Assembly: GCF_030693625.1 (NCBI RefSeq)
Contig: NZ_JAUYAF010000065.1
Span: forward strand, 121,575-185,574
DNA from: Phenylobacterium sp.
GTDB taxonomy: Bacteria > Pseudomonadota > Alphaproteobacteria > Caulobacterales > Caulobacteraceae
Length of the DNA: 64,000 bases
Direction: 5' to 3'
The notes below the pieces were generated by a model, which saw nothing but the letters and a program-made list of their open reading frames with translations, had not been told where the DNA came from and searched no databases. Below, piece after piece: positions 49,305 to 57,028 of the stretch (its first letter is position 1; each line of letters opens with the position of its first letter). Position numbers and translations under genes: made by a program.

Positions 49305-50323
49305 CGGAGGGAAGCCAGCTCACGGTAGCGTACGGCCGCAGCCTTCGGACCGAAGGTCTCGTACAGCGTCGCCAGATTGTGGGCGGCCATGAAGCTGCCC
49401 CGGCCGCGCACCGAGCCGTCGAGATGCGGCTGCTCCCCGATCTCCAGGCAGGTCTTCCAGGCCGCTTCGGCCACCGGCAGCAGCTCGCTGACCGCGCGCG
49501 CCGGGTCTGACATCGCGCATTGCAGATAGAGGTCCCCCACCGCGAAGTGGAAGTCCGGTGACCCGGACCAGGCAGGCCGCTCGGCTTCGGCCAAGGCGCG
49601 CGCCTCGTCCAGCTGACCGGCGTCCTTCAGGGCCGTCAGCCCCCGCACCACCAGGCCATGGCGCCACGGCGCGTCGGTCGGCGCCAGGCGCAGGGCCTCG
49701 GTGAAGCACAGCGCCGCCTGGGGGGGATGCCCCCGCGCCTGATGCTCCTTGGCCAGCTGGAACCAGAGATAGGGGTCCTCCGGATGGTCCCGCAGGTCGG
49801 CCATCAGCAGGACCTCGTTGCGGTCCCCCTTCCGCGCCAGGCTGGCCTGCGTGAACCCGTCGTGCCGCAGCAACAGGGGCAGGCGCACACCGCGCTCGGG
49901 CCCCGCTGGCTGCTCATGGATGCGGCCTGTGTAACGGACCCCGCGTGGGAGCACCCGGGGGATCCAGGTCTGGGCCACGGCCTCGTCGGCCAGCTGGTTG
50001 TCCCGGCGCACCCAGCCCATGGCGTCGGGCTCCAGGATCGCCAGCGCCTCACCCCCGCTCTCGATCCATTCGTCGGCGTCCAGCACCAGGTTCCAGTCGG
50101 CGGGCGACAAGTCCAGCGAGGCGTTGCGCGCGGCCGCGAAGTCGTCGCACCAGACGAACTCGTGCACCTGGGCGCCGCAGGCCCGTGCGATCTCCTGGGT
50201 GCCATCGATCGATCCGGTGTCCAGCACGATCATCAGGTCGACATGGGCCGCCGCGCTGTCGAGCGCCCGGGCGATCTGGTGAGCCTCGTCCCGAGCGATC
50301 ATCACCAAGGCCAGGCGCGTCAT
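49301..50323 (-). CDS. GT2-type glycosyltransferase with C-terminal TPR region
   Basis: 340 residues from the ATG at 50323 (MTRLALVMIARDEA); nine upstream residues are possible. The N-terminal 200 residues are a family-2 catalytic domain with IVLDTGSIDGTQEIA and NLVLDADEW, the DxD-type metal site. Residues about 200-340 form TPR-like helices (DPYLWFQLAKEHQARG). The SunS/WaaE-like GT2 group acts on polysaccharide or on protein. Acceptor unknown. Its 3' end overlaps the PIN toxin by CTAG. Confidence 0.87.
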   Translation of the reverse strand: MTRLALVMIARDEAHQIARALDSAAAHVDLMIVLDTGSIDGTQEIARACGAQVHEFVWCDDFAAARNASLDLSPADWNLVLDADEWIESGGEALAILEPDAMGWVRRDNQLADEAVAQTWIPRVLPRGVRYTGRIHEQPAGPERGVRLPLLLRHDGFTQASLARKGDRNEVLLMADLRDHPEDPYLWFQLAKEHQARGHPPQAALCFTEALRLAPTDAPWRHGLVVRGLTALKDAGQLDEARALAEAERPAWSGSPDFHFAVGDLYLQCAMSDPARAVSELLPVAEAAWKTCLEIGEQPHLDGSVRGRGSFMAAHNLATLYETFGPKAAAVRYRELASLR

Positions 50324-50399
50324 TGTCGTCTCCGGAATGGCGCCGACCATGAGAGATCAGGGTTAATCGTCGCTTACGCGCGCCACACGTCCAGGGTTG

Positions 50400-50573
50400 T
50401 TGTGGGCCGGCGCGACGCACGCCAGCATCTTCGACACCCAGGCCTTGGACGTGATCCTGATGGTCATGCAGATGCCGGTCATGGACGCCGGTTCCCGCAA
50501 GGCCTGTGGCCCGCTGTCGCAGGCGACCCTGCGTCAACCGCTGGTAACCATTCGCTCAAGTGGGCCGGGGTAG
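50400..50573 (+). pseudogene. Decayed receiver-domain remnant
   Basis: In one frame, up to the TAG at 50571, the translation reads LDVILMVMQMPVMDAGSRK around 50445-50500. This matches the receiver core xDVILMDVQMPVMDG, with the phosphoacceptor Asp replaced by Val and the Gly by Ala. Nothing before or after extends the similarity. It sits between the GT2 start and the chemoreceptor gene, and is probably the debris of a hybrid kinase or response regulator. Confidence 0.6.
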
Positions 50574-50621
50574 ATGCGAGATCGCCGGCGCCGCGACGCC
50601 GGCCCCAAGGCGGACCCGGAC

Positions 50622-52523
50622 ATGTCATTCAACAACCTCAAGATTTCCCGCAAGCTCACCGCGGGCTTCGCCGCCGTCACCGTGACCATGGCCGGCATGG
50701 GCGCGGCGACCTTCCTGTCCTTCCAGTCCCTGGAGACCGCGCGGGCCGAGACCGACGAGAGCCGCCAGACCATCCAGACCCTGAACGAGGCCAAGTTCTT
50801 CCTGGCCCGCCAGGAGAACAGCTATCGCGGCTTCCTCCTCTCGGCGAACCCCTACTATGTCGAGCGCATCGCCAAGCACCGGGCCAACTTCAAGGCGCGC
50901 CTAGCCGCCGCCGCCCCCCTGCTCGCCGACACGCCCAAGGACCTGGAAACCCTCACCGCCATCGGCGCGGCCGCTGACCGCTGGCATAGCGAGATCGCGC
51001 AGGCCGGCCAGGTGCTGGCCGCCGACCCCGCCACCCGCCAGCAGGCGGTCGATATGATCTCCCCCGACGGCGCCGCCGACGGCCTGATCGCCCCGGCCGA
51101 GGACGGCATTGAGGCGATCTTCGACAGTGAGACCAAGCGCCTCGCCGGCCTCGCCGCCCGCCAGACCGCCATCACCCGCAGCGCCTATCTCACCCTGGCC
51201 GCCGGCCTGTTCCTGGGCCTGCTGATCGCCGTGGCCGTCGGCCTGTGGCTGACCCGCGCCATCGCCCGGCCCGTCACCGCCATGACTCGGGCCATGCGCC
51301 TGCTGGCCGGCGGCGATTTCACCGTCGACATCCCCGCCCAGGGCCGCCGCGACGAGGTCGGCCTGATGGCCGAGGCCGTGGCGGTCTTCAAGGACGCGGG
51401 CATCGAGAAGCTGCGCCTGGAGGGCATGAGCGCCGAACAGCGCCGGGCCACCGAGGAGGAGCGCGCCCGCACCGAAGCGGCCAAGGCCCGCGCCGGCGCC
51501 GAACAGGCCCTCGTCGTGGCCTCCCTGGCCAGCGGCCTGGAGCATCTCAGCCGCGGCGACCTCACCCATCGCGTCGCCGAGGCCTTCCCCGAGGACTACG
51601 CCAAGCTGAAGGGCGACTTCAACGCCGCCATGGGGCAGCTGCAGGACGCCATGACCATCGTGGTGGGCAATGTCCGCGGCATCCGCAACGGCTCGGGCGA
51701 GATCACCGCCGCCACCGACCACCTGTCGCGCCGCACCGAGCAACAGGCTGCCAGCCTGGAAGAGACCGCCGCGGCCCTGGAGCAGATCACCTCCACCGTC
51801 CAGCGCTCCGCCAAGGGCGCCATCGCCTGCGCCCAGGTGGTCCAGGCCGCCCGCGGCGACGCCCAGACCAGCGGCGACGTCGTGCGCCAGGCCGTCGAGG
51901 CCATGAGCGCCATCGAGGGCTCGGCCCGCGAGATCAGCGCCATCATCGGGGTGATCGACGAGATCGCGTTCCAGACCAACCTGCTGGCCCTCAACGCCGG
52001 GGTCGAGGCCGCCCGCGCCGGCGAGTCCGGCAAGGGCTTCGCCGTCGTGGCCTCCGAGGTCCGGGCGCTGGCCCAGCGCTCCGCCGACGCCGCCAAGGAG
52101 ATCAAGGCCCTGATCGGCGCCTCCTCGCGCCAGGTGGAGACCGGCGTGAAGCTGGTGGGCCAGACCGGCGAGAGCCTGCAGCGGATCATCGAGAAGGTGG
52201 CCGACATCGACAGCCTGATCACCGAGATCGCGGCCGGCGCCCAGGAACAGGCCACGGGTCTCGCCGAGGTCAGCACGGCGGTGAACCAGATGGACCAGCT
52301 CACCCAGCAGAACGCCGCCATGGTGGAGGAAAGCACCGCCGCCAGCCACGCCCTGCGCAACGAGGCCGATGTCCTGGCCGGCTCGATCAGCCGCTTCCAG
52401 ACCGGCGCGGCCCTCGAGGCCGAACGTCCCCGCGTCGCCCGCCCCGTCGCCGCCCTGAAGACCGTCAGTCGCGCCGGCGGCGCCGTCCGCAAGCCGCAGG
52501 CGCAGGGCTGGGAAGAGTTCTGA
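50622..52523 (+). CDS. Methyl-accepting chemotaxis protein
   Basis: 633 residues from the ATG at 50622 (MSFNNLKISRKLTAGF). The first membrane helix is near the N-terminus and the second near residue 190-215, with a periplasmic domain rich in helices between them. HAMP follows (ARPVTAMTRAMRLLAGGDF), then a long signalling coiled coil with the conserved hairpin tip EIAFQTNLLALNAGVEAARAG. The C-terminus GWEEF is a pentapeptide tether of the NWETF type for CheR/CheB. Ligand unknown; no che genes nearby. Confidence 0.95.
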   Translation: MSFNNLKISRKLTAGFAAVTVTMAGMGAATFLSFQSLETARAETDESRQTIQTLNEAKFFLARQENSYRGFLLSANPYYVERIAKHRANFKARLAAAAPLLADTPKDLETLTAIGAAADRWHSEIAQAGQVLAADPATRQQAVDMISPDGAADGLIAPAEDGIEAIFDSETKRLAGLAARQTAITRSAYLTLAAGLFLGLLIAVAVGLWLTRAIARPVTAMTRAMRLLAGGDFTVDIPAQGRRDEVGLMAEAVAVFKDAGIEKLRLEGMSAEQRRATEEERARTEAAKARAGAEQALVVASLASGLEHLSRGDLTHRVAEAFPEDYAKLKGDFNAAMGQLQDAMTIVVGNVRGIRNGSGEITAATDHLSRRTEQQAASLEETAAALEQITSTVQRSAKGAIACAQVVQAARGDAQTSGDVVRQAVEAMSAIEGSAREISAIIGVIDEIAFQTNLLALNAGVEAARAGESGKGFAVVASEVRALAQRSADAAKEIKALIGASSRQVETGVKLVGQTGESLQRIIEKVADIDSLITEIAAGAQEQATGLAEVSTAVNQMDQLTQQNAAMVEESTAASHALRNEADVLAGSISRFQTGAALEAERPRVARPVAALKTVSRAGGAVRKPQAQGWEEF

Positions 52524-52577
52524 CGAGACGCCGGTGGGGCGCGGGCGCTAGGTTGGCGCCTCCCAAAGGTGGTCCCC

Positions 52578-53129
52578 ATGCGTCTCCTCTTCGCCCTGAT
52601 CCTCGCCTTGTGCGCCGCGCCCCTGACGGTCCAGGCCCAGACCCCCGCCGACGCCTTTTTCGCGTCCCTGAGCCGTCTCTGCGGCCAGACCTTCTCAGGC
52701 GTGGTGGTGGAGGGTGACCCCACCGCCGACGCCGCCATGCGCCAGGCCAGGCTCACCATGACCGTCGCCACCTGCGCCGCCGATGAGATCCGCATCCCCT
52801 TCCAGGTCGGAGAGGACCGCTCCCGCACCTGGGTCGTCACCCGCCTGCCCGGGGGCCGCCTGCGGCTCAAGCACGACCATCGCCATGCCGACGGGTCGGA
52901 GGACGAGGTTTCGCAATATGGCGGCGACACAAACGGGCCGGGCGCGCCCGACCTGCAGCGCTTCCCCGCCGACGCCTATTCCATCGCCATGTTCACCCGC
53001 ACCGGCCGGGCGGTCTCCAACACCAACGTCTGGTCCCTGGGCCTGACGCCGGAGGTTTTCACCTACGAGCTGGCCCGCCCCGGCCGCCTGTTCCGCGTGG
53101 CCTTCGATCTTGCGAGGCCCGCGCCCTGA
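52578..53129 (+). CDS. Secreted protein of unknown function
   Basis: 183 residues from the ATG at 52578. A cleavable signal peptide ends LTVQAQT. The mature part has the Cys pair in RLCGQTF and ATCAADE, a beta-rich pattern (RTWVVTRLPGGRLRLKHDHRHADG), and no enzymatic motif I recognise. HDHRHADG and EDEVSQYGGDT might bind metal or ligand. Function unknown; periplasmic or outer-membrane associated by its signal peptide. Confidence 0.82.
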   Translation: MRLLFALILALCAAPLTVQAQTPADAFFASLSRLCGQTFSGVVVEGDPTADAAMRQARLTMTVATCAADEIRIPFQVGEDRSRTWVVTRLPGGRLRLKHDHRHADGSEDEVSQYGGDTNGPGAPDLQRFPADAYSIAMFTRTGRAVSNTNVWSLGLTPEVFTYELARPGRLFRVAFDLARPAP

Positions 53130-53264
53130 GCACGTGCGGGTCGGCCCCCGGGGCCGAAGGCGGCGTGCGAAACCTCGCAGGCGGTCAAAAATGGACAGGT
53201 GCGACGCTACCGCAGCGGGTGTAATGGTATCGCTAACCTTAGCCGTGCCAGGGAGTCCGCTCCG

Positions 53265-53690
53265 ATGCCACCCGATCAGCGCGTCCGTTTCATCTCCTAT
53301 CTGAACCCCAACCTCGCCCTGGGTCGCGACGGCGCCAGGGCGGTGATCCGCAATCTGAACGAATCGGGTCTGGTCTGGATTCGTCGCGACCGCGGCCCCG
53401 GCGCCTTCAGCCTCCTGCATGAGACCGACAATTACGGGCTGTTCTGGAGCGGCAAGGGCGATCCCCTGGGCCTCTGCCCCTTCAACCCCGACGACCGGGA
53501 GCACTACTGCACGGCCGACCTGCTGGGCGCCGGCCGCTGGCCCTGGTTCGCGCTCAACAACCACGACCACAGCCACGTGGCCGACGTCGATCACAGCGGC
53601 ACGACCTCTGGGACCAACGTGATCGCCTGGACCTGGTACTCCACCGCCCAGCCTGAGGATAACCAGGTCTGGCGCATGGAGACCCTCTGA
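53265..53690 (+). CDS. Small ricin-type (QxW) beta-trefoil-like protein, copy 1
   Basis: 141 residues from the ATG at 53265, which has GGGAG (53251-53255) upstream. Shared motifs with the next gene are WIRRDRGPGAF, WFALNN, DVDH and a closing NQVWRMETL, the QxW pattern of ricin-B-type carbohydrate binding. No signal peptide. The protein is one domain, too short for more than a single trefoil. A lectin-like role is inference from the motif. Paralogue of 53728-54162. Confidence 0.75.
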   Translation: MPPDQRVRFISYLNPNLALGRDGARAVIRNLNESGLVWIRRDRGPGAFSLLHETDNYGLFWSGKGDPLGLCPFNPDDREHYCTADLLGAGRWPWFALNNHDHSHVADVDHSGTTSGTNVIAWTWYSTAQPEDNQVWRMETL

Positions 53691-53727
53691 CCCGTCCGGC
53701 AATCCCCACGCTTTTCAGGAGGCCCAG

Positions 53728-54162
53728 ATGGCCGACTATCGCTGCCGCATCGTCCCCTATGTCACCACAAGCAAGTATCTCAGCGTCACCAACGAATACT
53801 TCGGCACCTACAAGCCGTGCCTGCGGAGCATCGACCAGGGGCCCGGCACGGTCTGGATTCGGCGGGACCGCGGCCCGGGCGCCTTCCACCTCATCCACGA
53901 AGGCACCAATCACATCCTGCATTGGATGGGGGGAACCGCCATCGGCCTGCTGCATCCTGACCGCTATCAATATGACAAGGACGACGACGCCCTGGTGTTC
54001 ACCGGCGACCTGCTGGACCCGGCGCCCTGGTTCGCCCTCAACAACAACCGCCACGACAAGGTGGTCGACGTGGACCACGGGCGCACCGACGAGAACACCC
54101 CGGTGATCGGCTTTCCCTGGAACGGCGGCGACAATCAGAAATGGCGGATGGAAGACGCCTAG
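53728..54162 (+). CDS. Small ricin-type (QxW) beta-trefoil-like protein, copy 2
   Basis: 144 residues, MADYRCRIVPYVTTSKYLS at the start. It aligns with copy 1 along its length: WIRRDRGPGAFHLIHEG, WFALNNNRHDKVVDVDHGRT, and NQKWRMEDA at the end. No signal peptide. The tandem arrangement after 37 bases suggests cotranscription and possibly a heterodimer. Its stop overlaps, through CTAG, the stop of the convergent methyltransferase. Confidence 0.78.
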   Translation: MADYRCRIVPYVTTSKYLSVTNEYFGTYKPCLRSIDQGPGTVWIRRDRGPGAFHLIHEGTNHILHWMGGTAIGLLHPDRYQYDKDDDALVFTGDLLDPAPWFALNNNRHDKVVDVDHGRTDENTPVIGFPWNGGDNQKWRMEDA

Positions 54163-54785
54163 ATCGCCGTCCGCCCCAGGACGACGGTCAGGGGATCGCC
54201 GCCCCGTCCGTCCTTCAGCCGGTGGATCTCGACGCCCGTGAACCCGGCCTCTTCCAGATAGAGCTCGATCAGCCGGGCATGGCCCTGGGGACCGAGGTCC
54301 CGCCACACCGCCACGGCCTTGGTGGGGAAGCAGCGGTTGGAATAGCTCACCACCAGCGGCGCGCCGGGACGCAGGGTCCGGACCACCTGCGCCAGCACGT
54401 CCACGGGCTGCTGCAGGTACTGAATCCCCACGCAGATCATCGCGGCGTCCAGGCTTTTGTCCGCCAGGTCCAGGCGCGGGTCGCGGTTCAGGTCCTGCAC
54501 GAACCACCGCGTCAGCCGCGGATTGGCGGCCAGCTCCTCGGGGTTCATCCCGTGCCCGATCACCTCGCCATAGGCGACCTCGGGGGGCAGGTGGCTGACC
54601 CAGCTGCTCATCAGGTCCAGCACCGCCCCGCCCGCCGGCAGCACCTGGCGATAGAACCCGGTCAGGGCCGCGATGGCGGCCTCATCGATGTGGGTCTTCA
54701 GCCGGGCCTGCGCATAGAACGCGGCGTCGTCCCCTTCATCCTCCCTGGCGAAGGCGTCGGGGGGCAGTTGGGACAGGGGGCTCAT
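54159..54785 (-). CDS. SAM-dependent methyltransferase-like protein
   Basis: 208 residues from the ATG at 54785 (MSPLSQLPPDAFARE). The SAM motif I is modified (GGAVLDLMSSWVSHLP in place of LDxGxGxG), while LDAAMICVGIQYLQQP and LRPGAPLVVSYSNRCF follow the Methyltransf_11 order. With the glycine-rich loop altered, activity is uncertain. It starts two bases after the histidine phosphatase stop, so the two form an operon. Confidence 0.78.
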   Translation of the reverse strand: MSPLSQLPPDAFAREDEGDDAAFYAQARLKTHIDEAAIAALTGFYRQVLPAGGAVLDLMSSWVSHLPPEVAYGEVIGHGMNPEELAANPRLTRWFVQDLNRDPRLDLADKSLDAAMICVGIQYLQQPVDVLAQVVRTLRPGAPLVVSYSNRCFPTKAVAVWRDLGPQGHARLIELYLEEAGFTGVEIHRLKDGRGGDPLTVVLGRTAI

Positions 54786-54787
54786 GC

Positions 54788-55306
54788 TCAGCAGGCCTCG
54801 GTCGGCGCGCCATAGCGCGTGTGGATGGCCCGCGTCGCCGGGCCGCCCAGCTCCAGCACCGTCATCTTGTCGTACTCGCAATCGGTGGGCGCCACCGGGG
54901 CGGGATCTCCGAGCGCCCGGGCGATCTCAGCCACCGTATTGCTGTGGCCGACGATCAGCACGGTGTCGCCGGGGCCGGCCGTGCGCGCCTCGTCCGCCAG
55001 GCGCTGGGCGTGAGCAGCATCCCCGCCTTCGAAGCCGATCGCCGCAACCGTCCAGCCGGCGGCGTCGGCGGTCGGGGCGGCGGTCTGGCCAGTCCGCCGG
55101 AGCGGTGTCGCCAGCACCATCCTCACCCTCGCCCCCGACAACGCCTTTGCCAGAGCAAGCGCGCGGGCCTTGCCGGCGGGCGAGAGGTCCACGTCGCCGG
55201 TCGGGGCGACCTTCTCCGCGTGGCGGACGATGACCACCGTCTGAGCCTGGACCGGGAGGGCGACGAGGGCGGCCGCCAGGGCCGCGCTGAGCAGGCGCTG
55301 AATCAT
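54788..55306 (-). CDS. Secreted histidine-phosphatase-superfamily protein
   Basis: 172 residues. A signal peptide ends LPVQAQT. The catalytic VVIVRHAEK (phosphohistidine) and the later LIVGHSNTV (second His) mark the branch-1 histidine phosphatase fold; LATPLRRTGQTA supplies the phosphate-binding Arg. It is probably a periplasmic phosphatase of unknown substrate. Cotranscribed with the downstream methyltransferase-like gene. The Cys at the C-terminus and CEYDK could form a disulfide. Confidence 0.9.
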   Translation of the reverse strand: MIQRLLSAALAAALVALPVQAQTVVIVRHAEKVAPTGDVDLSPAGKARALALAKALSGARVRMVLATPLRRTGQTAAPTADAAGWTVAAIGFEGGDAAHAQRLADEARTAGPGDTVLIVGHSNTVAEIARALGDPAPVAPTDCEYDKMTVLELGGPATRAIHTRYGAPTEAC

Positions 55307-55335
55307 TCCGTGACCATAGCATTGCGGCGGAGAGC

Positions 55336-55442
55336 CCCCCTCACCCTACCCTCTCCCCCAGGGGGGAGAGGAGAGTTCAACGGCAGGCCTCCAGCCATCC
55401 CCTCCTCTCCCCCTATGCGGGGGAGAGGGTAGGGTGAGGGGG
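55336..55442. repeat. Intergenic palindromic repeat upstream of the CoaD-like gene
   Basis: A 107-base near-perfect palindrome. Outer arms of about 24 bases (CCCCCTCACCCTACCCTC and its complement) enclose inner GGGGGGAGAGGAG and CTCCTCTCCCCC. No T tract follows, so it is not a simple terminator. It belongs to the same family as the elements at 27.2 and 44.8 kb. Confidence 0.85.
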
Positions 55443-55556
55443 CCGTCGGACCGCTAGGTCTATCCCACCCAGAAAATCCTCCGCGCGCCGGGGCTTGCGC
55501 ATCGGCTCCGCATCGCGGAACTCTTCGCGCCCCAGCGAGGCATTCAAGGTTCCCAC

Positions 55557-56105
55557 ATGCGTAAGTCCGGCCCCACCAAGGCGCTCTATGCGGGGTCGTT
55601 CGATCCGGTCACCCGGGGCCACCTGGACATCATCGGCAAGGCGCTCTCGACCTTCGACGCCGTCCACGTCGCCATCGGCACGAATGTCAGGAAGGGACGC
55701 ACCTTCGGCGTCCAGGAAAGCCGGCAGCTGATCGTCGACTCGGTCACCGAGCTGTGGCCCCAGGCCGCCGGTTCCGCCGACAGCCTGTTCGACGGCGCCC
55801 TGGAGGTCGGCGACTACGCCAACCGCAGCCTGATCGGCTACGCCCACGAGATCGGCGCCACCCACATCGTGCGCGGCCTGCGCGAGGCCAGCGACTTCAA
55901 CGACGAGTTTAACCTGCACGGCGTGGCCGGCCGCATCGACCCCCGGGTGCTGATGGTCCACTTCATCTGCGAGTCCCAGTTCCTGCACGTCTCCTCCAGC
56001 ACCGCCAAGGAACTGGCCTTCGTGGGCGAGGGCATCGGCTGGCTGGTCATGCCCTGCGTCGAGGCCGCCTTCGCCGCCCGCCGCGGCCCGTCCGGGATCG
56101 ATTGA
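55557..56105 (+). CDS. CoaD-like nucleotidyltransferase (divergent pantetheine-phosphate adenylyltransferase)
   Basis: 182 residues, longer than the usual 160. The nucleotide-binding GSFDPVTRGHLDII (TxGH with His22) and IVRGLREASDFNDEF are conserved, and SSSTAKELA replaces the typical ISSSxxKE segment. The substrate loop between them is changed, and the region around 75-95 (AAGSADSLFDGALE) is unlike housekeeping CoaD. It may be the only CoaD of the genome or a paralogue for another substrate. Upstream lies the palindromic repeat; the HtaA-domain gene follows by 11 bases. Confidence 0.8.
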   Translation: MRKSGPTKALYAGSFDPVTRGHLDIIGKALSTFDAVHVAIGTNVRKGRTFGVQESRQLIVDSVTELWPQAAGSADSLFDGALEVGDYANRSLIGYAHEIGATHIVRGLREASDFNDEFNLHGVAGRIDPRVLMVHFICESQFLHVSSSTAKELAFVGEGIGWLVMPCVEAAFAARRGPSGID

Positions 56106-56116
56106 GGAGAGCCCCC

Positions 56117-56587
56117 ATGCAAACCATCAAAACCCTCAGCTGGGGCGTGAGGCAGAGCTTCCGGGCCTATGTCGAAGGCGCCGGCGGCAAGGCCCAGACC
56201 AGCGAAGGCGCCCAGACCGCCGCCGACGGCGGCTTCGTCTTCCCAGCCGGCCCCGACAGCACGCTTGCCATCGACGAGGCCGGCAAGCTGACCGGACGCG
56301 GGACCTTCACCGGCATCGTCCACTTCGAGGCCCACGGCGGCATGCTCAAGGTCTGGATGGTCGATCCCATCCTGGAGATCACCGAGGCCGGCGCCGTCCT
56401 CACCGTCGCCGACCACCCCACCCGCACCTACCGCCTGGAAGCCGCCAGGCTGGACCTCGCGGCCCTGGCGACGGAGGCCGACGAGACCACCCTCCCCGCC
56501 GCCCTGCTGATGTTCGGCAGCCAATGGCTGGGCGGCAACTACCCGGCCGGCACGGCGCTCGATCCGGTGCGGTTGGGGGTGGGATAG
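56117..56587 (+). CDS. HtaA-domain protein without signal peptide
   Basis: 156 residues from the ATG at 56117 (MQTIKTLSWGVRQSFRAYV), with AGGAGA upstream. The pattern LSWGVRQSFRAYVEG ... GGFVFPAG ... GRGTFTGIVHFEAHGGMLKVWMVDPILEIT matches HtaA domains, which in Gram-positive bacteria bind haem on secreted proteins. Here there is no signal peptide or anchor, so it is presumably cytosolic and may bind something else. Eleven bases after the CoaD-like gene. Confidence 0.72.
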   Translation: MQTIKTLSWGVRQSFRAYVEGAGGKAQTSEGAQTAADGGFVFPAGPDSTLAIDEAGKLTGRGTFTGIVHFEAHGGMLKVWMVDPILEITEAGAVLTVADHPTRTYRLEAARLDLAALATEADETTLPAALLMFGSQWLGGNYPAGTALDPVRLGVG

Positions 56588-56699
56588 GGGCGAGGCGACG
56601 TCTGCGTCACCCTCGGGCGGGCGTTCACTGGAACTTTGATGGCGACCCGAAGGGGGGCCCGCGAGACCGCGACCCAGGGGCCGGAAAGGGCTCCTAGCC

Positions 56700-56874
56700 G
56701 AAGTTCCTAAGGTCCGCTTCGGGGCGTCTCGTGGCAGATGTCGATGTCGCGCTCGAACAGAAGGTCCTCGACGTTGCGCAGCGACAGCGGCTAGCGGACG
56801 TACATCATGACCACCAGGCGGATCACCTCCGGCGAGCTGTCAAAGTAGCGAAAGGGGTTGGTCGATTCGGCCAT
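56700..56874 (-). pseudogene. IS6-type transposase N-terminal remnant
   Basis: The minus strand from an ATG at 56874 reads MAESTNPFRYFDSSPEVIRL and VVMMYVR, then a TAG in place of the next codon. Past the stop it continues PLSLRNVEDLLFERDIDICHET, then loses similarity at a stop near 56703. This is the N-terminus of IS6-family transposases (PLSLRNVEDLLFERG-type), broken by a nonsense change and truncated. The rest of the element is absent, and no terminal repeats were identified. The surrounding 56588-57028 holds no other gene. Confidence 0.72.
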
Positions 56875-57028
56875 ACCCCCCCGGCTAACGAGCGCCGGTT
56901 AGCGCTCCCTGAACTTTCGGCTGACATAGCCCGCCCACCTAAACCCTACCCCTTACTGGCCGGTGCATTCGGGCTGACAATGCCGGGGTAGGGCCTTTCG
57001 CTCGCTCGCAGTTTACGTGACAGGACCC

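Noticed and set aside
55336-55442. Terminator
   Set aside because: A very long stem without a T tract, and its core matches repeats elsewhere.
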